From an uncultured Prevotellaceae bacterium (GTDB taxonomy: Bacteria > Bacteroidota > Bacteroidia > Bacteroidales > Bacteroidaceae), in NCBI GenBank assembly GCA_902800435.1, contig CADCEQ010000065.1:1-9769 (forward strand): a stretch of 9,769 bases of DNA, given 5' to 3'. Of the stretch, positions 1-6,399 are shown piece by piece. The notes below the pieces were generated by a model, which saw only the letters and a list, made by a program, of their open reading frames with translations, ran no database searches and was not told the DNA's origin. The translations under genes were made by a program, and so were the position numbers. The stretch's first letter is position 1. Each line of letters starts with the position of its first letter.

Positions 1-662
1 AGGCCAAGGTACTACCCTCGCAACACGTATCTATCAGCGACATCGACTGTAACGTCATCAGCCGCACCTGTGAAGACGGTGTCAATACATTCATCGTAGA
101 ACTGACCGACCGTTCGTCACGCGGCCTGACGCCGGGGACGGCCGTGATGTTGGGCGTCTACCCGCATCCTGCTGTTAATGCAGCGCTCACTGGTGACGCT
201 CAGACAATGGTCACCGCCAAGGACTTCCACCTGGAGGGTGGCATTCGCAGGGCATACGCCGAAATCACCGTCAGCGGCATCACGCAGCCGATAGAAGGCT
301 ACATCGTGCCGAAGGTCGTCGATGTCACAATCGACGACGAGACGTCAGAGGCTTCAAGCGTATCCAATGTACGCAGTTCGCGCAACACCCCCTATGTGAT
401 GCTCTACCCGTCGTCAGAGCCCACCGCCATCGACGCTCCTGAAGTCTACAACAATGACACCCACCGTGTCAAAGTGGTGTCCGAGGAAGGCGGTGTGCGC
501 CTCAGCGGTCTGCAGGCCGGCGAGGAAGTTCGCGTGTTCAACGCCAATGGCATTTGTGTAGCCCTTCGCAAGGCTGAAGGCTCTACCCTCTTTATTCCGC
601 TCTCCAAGAACGGCATCTACGTGCTCAGTGCTAACAGTGAGGTGTTTAAGTTCCAAAAGTAA
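1..662 (+). CDS. Secreted/surface protein with C-terminal sorting-like domain (5'-truncated by window edge)
   Basis: The reading frame is open from base 3 with no stop up to the TAA at 660-662, giving about 219 visible residues. The ATG at 144 is internal, so the true start lies left of the window. The first ~110 visible residues alternate hydrophobic and polar positions and look like an Ig-like or other beta-sandwich domain (for example 'NTFIVELTDRS', 'AYAEITVSG'); no catalytic motif is visible. A linker containing 'EPTAIDAPEV' follows. The last ~45 residues ('VRLSGLQAGEEVRVFNANG', then 'GIYVLSANSEVFKFQK') have the strand-turn-strand pattern and final Lys seen in Bacteroidota C-terminal sorting domains of the type IX secretion family. 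That suggests an exported, probably surface-attached protein. The next gene starts six bases after the stop, so co-transcription is likely. The function of the missing N-terminal part cannot be judged. Confidence 0.8.
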   Translation, partial: AKVLPSQHVSISDIDCNVISRTCEDGVNTFIVELTDRSSRGLTPGTAVMLGVYPHPAVNAALTGDAQTMVTAKDFHLEGGIRRAYAEITVSGITQPIEGYIVPKVVDVTIDDETSEASSVSNVRSSRNTPYVMLYPSSEPTAIDAPEVYNNDTHRVKVVSEEGGVRLSGLQAGEEVRVFNANGICVALRKAEGSTLFIPLSKNGIYVLSANSEVFKFQK

Positions 663-668
663 AAAAAG

Positions 669-3600
669 ATGCGTATGAAACTGATTATAATAAATAAGGT
701 AAAGGAAACGGTGAAACATCTGTTGCCCATATACCTCTTTACCTGTCTGCTCCTTGGTGTAGGCACGCCGTGTAAGGCAGAAGACCCGGATGCACCAGCT
801 GAGTATTACGGCGTCCCGACATGGTACGAGTATCGCGACAAGTCGTTCGACATCACGGACAAGGGATCATTCCTCAATCCCATCGTCATCAACACCCCCG
901 AACAGCTGGCCCAGGTGGCATGGCTCTGCAACGTCCGTGCCGAGAGTTTCCAGGGGAAGGTCCTGGTCTTGGGCAGCGACATCAACCTGAACAGGACCTC
1001 GAACGGACAACGTGTGCAGTGGATTCCTATCGGTACGTATTCACGCATGTTCCACGGCATCTTCCTCGGTCTCGACGTTCCGGGTATCAACAACGAAGGG
1101 TGGAGCCAAGAGAAGCGCCATCAAATATCAGGTATGTATATTAACATCCAGACTACCGCCATTGGTAATATTGCCGATTTCGGATTGTTTGGCTGTCTGG
1201 ACAGCTATGTGGGTTTCTTCGACATCGTTGATTCACAAATCAGCATTGTAAAGCGGGAAGTCAGCGTGGGTCTGGTATGTGGCAGGTTTTACAACGGCCA
1301 GTCAAATATGTCCTACGATGATTCCAGAACGCTGAAGATAGGGCATGGCATTGAAGGAGTATCTGTACAGGGTAGCATCTACGTCAAAAGTGAGGAGTCG
1401 AGCAGCATCAACAGCGGAGCAGCCGGTATTGCCGCCCGTATCTATGGCTGTAGTATGCTCCATTGCACAGCCGACATAACCATCCGTAGCACTGACGTGA
1501 CCCTGATTGGCGGCTGCTGTTCGTTAGTAACAAGTGGTGGGGCAAATAGCAATATCCCCTCCGCCGTTCTCGACTGTACAGCCAAGGTTGACGCTGAGAC
1601 TACCTGTAACACCATCGACTATATGTCAACGGGAGGTGTCGTTGCGTCTACGATGGGCTCGGCAATAGTCGAAGCCTGCACCACGACGGGCATCCTGAAG
1701 GTCAACAGGAGTCAGGCGCCTGCCGACATCTATTTGGGAGGAATTTGCGGTGAAATGTGGGGCGGCAACATCAGGTGCTGTGCGAACATGGCAGGCCTTA
1801 TCGGCGAATGTACGGTGGGCGGCATCGTCGGATTCATGCGGAATGATTACGCATGGGTGGACTGCTGCATCAACAGCGGCTTCATCGACAGCGAGGGCTA
1901 CAACACCACCAACACCTTCGCTGGCGGCATCTGCGGCGAGGCAAAGTTCACCGACAAGCAAGAGTATATTACCCGCTGTCTCTTTCTCGGCACGGCCATG
2001 AACAACGCGAACAAGCTGCAGGGCACGCTCAGTGCCATCGTGGCCAAGGGACGCGAAGACGTGAAGAGCAATGTCACCTTCTGCTACTACGACAAGAATC
2101 AGTTTCTTGGCAATACCGTCGGCAACGACAACTCTACTACCATACTACCCCTCACCACGGCTCAGCTGACTGACGGCAACACGGCGTCAGTATCCTTCCT
2201 CAACATAGACGAGAGTGCCGACTACGGCTTCCGTCTGCAGAAGGGCCGCTACCCCGTCCTCTATGACAGGAAGAAGCCGGAAAGTTTCATCAAGGAGATC
2301 AGGGACAACAAGGCTGACGGGCTGAACGACCTCGCTCGACAGCTCTTTACCGCTGAAGGGCGCAACGAGGCCAATACGGTGAGTCTGCCTGGTCTGGCCC
2401 TTGCCTCCATGCCCATCTCCGTGAATAGCGGCGACTGCTGCTACGAATTTGTCTCGCACCTCACGTCCACGGTGCAGAGTGAGATGTGGACAGAAGAGAC
2501 TAACGCGGGACGGTCAGTGTCACTGACGGCCTCTACTACTATTCCCTCTACGGGATGTATCAGGGTGAAGGACAACAGCGTCTTCGCCTATAGCAACGGC
2601 AACTGCAAGCTGACCATGAACGGCAAGGTGAAGACCAAGACCGACGTACCCACCCGCCCGAAGGTCATGGACTGCCAGCGGCAGATCGTGCTGAACGTCG
2701 CCATCGACAACGGATGGACACCAGGTCAAGAGGCGACGGCATTTGCCGGTGGCAGCGGCTCGTTTGAGGACCCGTACTTGGTGAAGGGACCCTTCCAGTT
2801 GCTATTGGCCATCAAGAATAACAAGGAGGGCGAATACTACCGTCAGGTGGGCGACATCACCTTCAGCCAAGGCGTGCTGAACCCTACCAATCTCAGCTAC
2901 AACATTGAACCGGGCAGCCTGAGGCCTGACTATGCCGACTGCACCTGGCATGCTCACTACGACGGCGACGGATACTTCGTACGCGGTTTCGGCATAGGGG
3001 CACCACAGGACAGCAAGAAGGCGGCCGTCTACGGGCTGTTCAGCATCGTTGCCCCCTCGGGAACAGTGGAGAACCTGGGTATGCGCGACTCCTACACCGC
3101 CATCGACTACACCTCCTACGACAATCTCTATGGATTCCTGGCTGGTCGCGTCGAGGGCACCGTCCGCAACTGCATCGTACAAGGTGCCAACACGTCGGGC
3201 AAGCGCTGCGGCGGCATCTGCGGCGTTGTGGCTCAGGGCGGTCTGGTGGAAGACTGTGTATCGGCCGTATTCCAATATCATTACCTGCTCGACAAGTTCA
3301 CCCCCTTTGTGGCCTACGACAAGACGGCCAACAAGGGTACCGTCCGCAACTGTCTCTACGTCACGCCGGTACCCTACTCCAGCAACAAGGTGGCCACCAC
3401 GGACATTGCCATCATCAAAGACTGCTACTGGCTGAAAGGCTACGAGATAGCCAACAACGGCCAGACGCTCGAAGAAATAGGGGCAGCACTGTCGCAGCGC
3501 AGCACATGGACATGGACGCAAGGCTACTTCCCCATGCTGAAGAAATTTGCCGAGACGGAAGCTGGTAAGCTCTTGGCCATCCCCCTGAGGTCTGACAAAG

Positions 3601-6383
3601 ACTACACCTACAACAACAGTCAGGGACAGGCCAACAACTACCTCTTAGGAATGACCACACAGCTGCAGTTCGAACCTGGTAATGTCAAGTGGAGTTCAGT
3701 CAACAACTTTGACGGTACCAAATATCTGGAAGCCGACGGCGATATGGGTATTATTGCACCCATAGCTGCCATGAAACCGTTGGGCAAGATGATGTCGTAC
3801 ACCGATATCCTTGGTCCGTTGGAGTTTATCTACTCAAACATGGGCAATGTATACAACTTCATTCCGGTACATACCGCACAGGCCAACGTAAAACCGGGCA
3901 TCACCATAGCTGATGCCCATGCCCGACAAGCCTGCCTCGATGCCTTCGATGCCAACAAGGACGGCAACCTGTCGCTGAGCGAACTGAAGGCAGTCACCAC
4001 CGAACAGACACAGACGGCTTTCCAGACCGCTACTGCCCGTAAGATGGTGAGCTTCCCGGAGTTCCGCTATTTCAAGAGCGTGAAACGGCTCTCGCTGCAA
4101 CTCAGGAACCTCAACATGCTGAAGGACATCCGACTGCCCTACGCCTTGGAAACCTTAGGCAAAGAGGCCTTCAACGGCTGCTCAAGCCTGAAAGAGGTAA
4201 CCATCCCCGCCAAGGTGAAAACCATAGAGCCCGGGGCATTCTATGGGTCGCAGGTGGAGAATATCTATGCCGACCCCTTCAGCGAGACTTTCACCGCACG
4301 CGGCGGTCTGCTCTTCACAAAAGACGACCAGCTGGTGGCCTGTCCCAACGGCAGACAAGGCGAGGAACTGACCATCAGCGGCGACCTGAGGAGCATTGCC
4401 GAAGGTGCCGTCTATAAAATTCCCGGCATGAAGCGCCTGTTCATAGAGAGCAGCGACTACTCCACGGTGGCAGAACTGGCTCTAGGTGGCATAGTCAGTG
4501 AGGACGGAAGCCTGCCCGATGTCTACATCAACGATGCCACATGGGACCAGACACTCTTCGAGGAATACCTCTACGACGACTCGTGGGAGGACTTTGTGAA
4601 TGCTGACAAGCTGCACCGCTACTTCCCGCTGACGGTGCTCCCCGACTTCGTGGTGAATGTGGAGGGACAAAAGCGCTATCTCGCCAGCATGTTCATTGGC
4701 TTCGACACACAGTTGCCCGACGGTGCTACGGCATGTATCGTCAGCGAAGCTAACATGAACACACGCAAGGCTCACATGCTGGGCAAAGGCAGTCTGGTGC
4801 CTGCACGCTCGCCAGTGCTCATCACAGCGATGAAGCCTGGTGTCTACCACCTCACACCCTACGAGGAGGAACTGGAGATGTGGCCGACATACGAGAACCG
4901 ACTGCAAGGCACTGGACGCGACGGCATGAGCATCGGACAGCAATACTCCGCACAAGGCAGCATCTGTACGCTGAACAAGCCTGACAGTAAACAGGAGGCG
5001 GGGTTCCACTTCGACCAAAACAAGACGGTGCCGGCATTCAGCACCTATCTGACATTTAACACCATAGGACTGACGCCGGAACAGGCCCGCGACACCCACT
5101 ACGACATCGTGTTCGAGGCTTCGGACGACAAGAACATAACCGATGGCGACTACGTCTATGACGTACACAGCGTATCGGCCGTCAGCCTGTACGCTGCCAA
5201 AATTTCCAGCTATCATGGTAAGGGCGGTAAGATTACGATACCCAAAAGCATGAACTTCACAACGTTCGACGAACGGCAGGTGGAGGTGCCTGTAGTGGAA
5301 ATGGGACCGGCGGCATTTGCCAACAGCAAGGGCGACATCCTGAGCCTGAACTTCCTGGAAAACGACGGAATGAACGGACTGACCGTCAACCGCAGCAGTA
5401 GTACCAACCCCTTCTATGGAGTAAACCGCTCTGCGATGATCTATCTGCCCGACAATCATGGCCATACGGCAGTCAACGGCGAGGTCAACGTTGTCATAGG
5501 CACCCACTGCAACAACCTGCTGGTCATTGAGGGCTTGGACTTCGAGCCGCCCTACGACTTCACGACCGACAAGGCCTCCTACGACCGCACCTTCAAGGCC
5601 ACTGAGAACGGACAGGGCGGGTGGACCAGCATGGCCTACCCCATTTGCCTGCCTTTCTTTGCCGAACTGGCAACAGGTCCTAACGACCCGCGCCTCAACA
5701 AGTTTGCCCTCTACAAGCTCAGCCATGTTGACTGGGACAAGAAGGAGGTAGTGTTCAACAACGACTTCCCCGTCATATCGTCTGGTGTACCCTACGTGGT
5801 GGTGGTGAAGGAGGGCGAGCTGAACATTGCCGCAGACAGGGACCAGATAGTCAACTACCGGGAAGGCCCCATCGATGTAACGGCAGAGCCTGCCCGTTAC
5901 GACATCAACGTGCTCGATGCCGGCGGCAACATCGTCGACAAAGTGCAGTGGTGCGGCACTTTCAAGGAGCTGGACAATGACCAGTGTACCAGCCGCGGCA
6001 TCTACGTCATGCAGAGCGACGGCACCTTCCGTCGTGTCAGCAACCGGAGCACCCAGTACCAGCGTGTCACCACCAAAGCCTTCCGCTCGTTCATCGAAAC
6101 CCTCGGCGTTCTGCCCCGCAATGCCTATACCATCAAGTACAAGTATCAGGAACAGGGCGACGAAGACTTCCCCGTCACCGACTTTCCGTCGAACAACTAC
6201 TACGGCGAGGGCGACATGCCGCCTTACGACGACGAAACCAATGTCGAGCCCGTGCTGCGACTCGTCGATGCCGACGGTACCAACCGGTACTACGACCTGC
6301 AGGGACGACGCATAGCTGACGGCCAAAGACCCTCAGCCAAAGGCATCTATATCACCAATGGCCGTCAGGTCGTGATTAAATAA
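669..6383 (+). CDS. Giant exported GLUG / EF-hand / BspA-like LRR protein
   Basis: This is a 1904-residue exported protein, probably a surface adhesin-like beta-solenoid; no enzyme motif was seen. Residues 1-37 form a signal peptide (basic start, hydrophobic core 'YLFTCLLLGVG', likely cleavage after 'CKA'); there is no proper lipobox. Met3 (base 675) is an alternative start. Residues ~73-160 hold the GLUG-associated entry motif ('INTPEQLAQVAWLCN', then 'WIPIGT'). GLUG repeats follow to ~475 ('GGIVGF', 'GGICGE') and close at 'GRYPVLYD' (~526-533). A second block runs ~692-958, again with 'GGICGV' and 'VRNC', ending at 'GYFPMLKK'. An Ig-like stretch (~1000-1035) leads to one EF-hand loop (D1094 to E1105) and a BspA-like LRR segment (~1128-1260: 'LGKEAFNGCSSLKEVTIP'). 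Further beta-rich modules include a weaker LRR-like part (~1519-1560) and a 'YPICLPF' module (~1651-1717). The tag is at 1875-1904. The EF-hand followed by BspA LRR order is familiar in Bacteroidales surface proteins. Ligand unknown. Confidence 0.93.
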   Translation: MRMKLIIINKVKETVKHLLPIYLFTCLLLGVGTPCKAEDPDAPAEYYGVPTWYEYRDKSFDITDKGSFLNPIVINTPEQLAQVAWLCNVRAESFQGKVLVLGSDINLNRTSNGQRVQWIPIGTYSRMFHGIFLGLDVPGINNEGWSQEKRHQISGMYINIQTTAIGNIADFGLFGCLDSYVGFFDIVDSQISIVKREVSVGLVCGRFYNGQSNMSYDDSRTLKIGHGIEGVSVQGSIYVKSEESSSINSGAAGIAARIYGCSMLHCTADITIRSTDVTLIGGCCSLVTSGGANSNIPSAVLDCTAKVDAETTCNTIDYMSTGGVVASTMGSAIVEACTTTGILKVNRSQAPADIYLGGICGEMWGGNIRCCANMAGLIGECTVGGIVGFMRNDYAWVDCCINSGFIDSEGYNTTNTFAGGICGEAKFTDKQEYITRCLFLGTAMNNANKLQGTLSAIVAKGREDVKSNVTFCYYDKNQFLGNTVGNDNSTTILPLTTAQLTDGNTASVSFLNIDESADYGFRLQKGRYPVLYDRKKPESFIKEIRDNKADGLNDLARQLFTAEGRNEANTVSLPGLALASMPISVNSGDCCYEFVSHLTSTVQSEMWTEETNAGRSVSLTASTTIPSTGCIRVKDNSVFAYSNGNCKLTMNGKVKTKTDVPTRPKVMDCQRQIVLNVAIDNGWTPGQEATAFAGGSGSFEDPYLVKGPFQLLLAIKNNKEGEYYRQVGDITFSQGVLNPTNLSYNIEPGSLRPDYADCTWHAHYDGDGYFVRGFGIGAPQDSKKAAVYGLFSIVAPSGTVENLGMRDSYTAIDYTSYDNLYGFLAGRVEGTVRNCIVQGANTSGKRCGGICGVVAQGGLVEDCVSAVFQYHYLLDKFTPFVAYDKTANKGTVRNCLYVTPVPYSSNKVATTDIAIIKDCYWLKGYEIANNGQTLEEIGAALSQRSTWTWTQGYFPMLKKFAETEAGKLLAIPLRSDKDYTYNNSQGQANNYLLGMTTQLQFEPGNVKWSSVNNFDGTKYLEADGDMGIIAPIAAMKPLGKMMSYTDILGPLEFIYSNMGNVYNFIPVHTAQANVKPGITIADAHARQACLDAFDANKDGNLSLSELKAVTTEQTQTAFQTATARKMVSFPEFRYFKSVKRLSLQLRNLNMLKDIRLPYALETLGKEAFNGCSSLKEVTIPAKVKTIEPGAFYGSQVENIYADPFSETFTARGGLLFTKDDQLVACPNGRQGEELTISGDLRSIAEGAVYKIPGMKRLFIESSDYSTVAELALGGIVSEDGSLPDVYINDATWDQTLFEEYLYDDSWEDFVNADKLHRYFPLTVLPDFVVNVEGQKRYLASMFIGFDTQLPDGATACIVSEANMNTRKAHMLGKGSLVPARSPVLITAMKPGVYHLTPYEEELEMWPTYENRLQGTGRDGMSIGQQYSAQGSICTLNKPDSKQEAGFHFDQNKTVPAFSTYLTFNTIGLTPEQARDTHYDIVFEASDDKNITDGDYVYDVHSVSAVSLYAAKISSYHGKGGKITIPKSMNFTTFDERQVEVPVVEMGPAAFANSKGDILSLNFLENDGMNGLTVNRSSSTNPFYGVNRSAMIYLPDNHGHTAVNGEVNVVIGTHCNNLLVIEGLDFEPPYDFTTDKASYDRTFKATENGQGGWTSMAYPICLPFFAELATGPNDPRLNKFALYKLSHVDWDKKEVVFNNDFPVISSGVPYVVVVKEGELNIAADRDQIVNYREGPIDVTAEPARYDINVLDAGGNIVDKVQWCGTFKELDNDQCTSRGIYVMQSDGTFRRVSNRSTQYQRVTTKAFRSFIETLGVLPRNAYTIKYKYQEQGDEDFPVTDFPSNNYYGEGDMPPYDDETNVEPVLRLVDADGTNRYYDLQGRRIADGQRPSAKGIYITNGRQVVIK
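3159..3352 (+). repeat. Pair of 14-bp direct repeats, 180 bp apart, coding GLUG turns
   Basis: ACCGTCCGCAACTG occurs at 3159-3172 and again at 3339-3352. The spacing is exactly 180 bases (60 codons). Both copies encode the GLUG turn 'TVRNC' in the second GLUG block of the giant protein. This fits internal duplication of a solenoid unit, or conserved codon choice for the same motif; the bases between the copies are not obviously repeated. Confidence 0.6.
3948..3983 (+). other. Single canonical EF-hand loop within the giant protein
   Basis: These codons give residues 1094-1105, reading DANKDGNLSLSE. The calcium-ligand positions 1, 3, 5, 7, 9 and 12 are D, N, D, N, S and E, with Gly at position 6, which is a full match to the EF-hand loop. 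It is a single loop: I see no second copy nearby, so it is not a complete two-loop dockerin. It directly precedes the LRR segment. A structural calcium site between modules is the likely role (inference). Confidence 0.75.
6291..6380 (+). other. C-terminal sorting-like tag, copy 1 (giant protein)
   Basis: These are the last 30 codons of the 1904-residue protein, beginning 'YDLQGRRIADGQ' and ending 'GRQVVIK'. The YDLQGR...KGIYI...K pattern is the short C-terminal module common on exported Prevotella proteins and is thought to be a type IX secretion signal. It matches the tag at 9268-9357 at 23 of 30 residues, and the first 26 bases differ at only one position. Confidence 0.65.
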
Positions 6384-6399
6384 TTCAAGTTACGACAAT

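Noticed and set aside
144..662. ATG at 144 as the true start of the first gene
   Set aside because: The frame continues open to the window edge, the upstream codons read as the same beta-rich domain, and there is no signal peptide after this Met.
694..779. Reading the giant protein as a lipoprotein because of Cys35
   Set aside because: The residues before it ('VGTPC') do not form a lipobox; cleavage after 'CKA' by signal peptidase I fits better.
2802..3521. A 239-codon minus-strand open frame opposite the second GLUG block
   Set aside because: It has the same shadow-frame composition as the other antisense frames, while the + strand frame there carries clear GLUG motifs.
4482..6326. A 614-codon open frame on the minus strand opposite the giant protein gene
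   Set aside because: It is rich in Val, His, Ala and Leu as expected from the complement of this gene's codon bias, has no recognisable motif, and lies wholly within a well-supported + strand gene.
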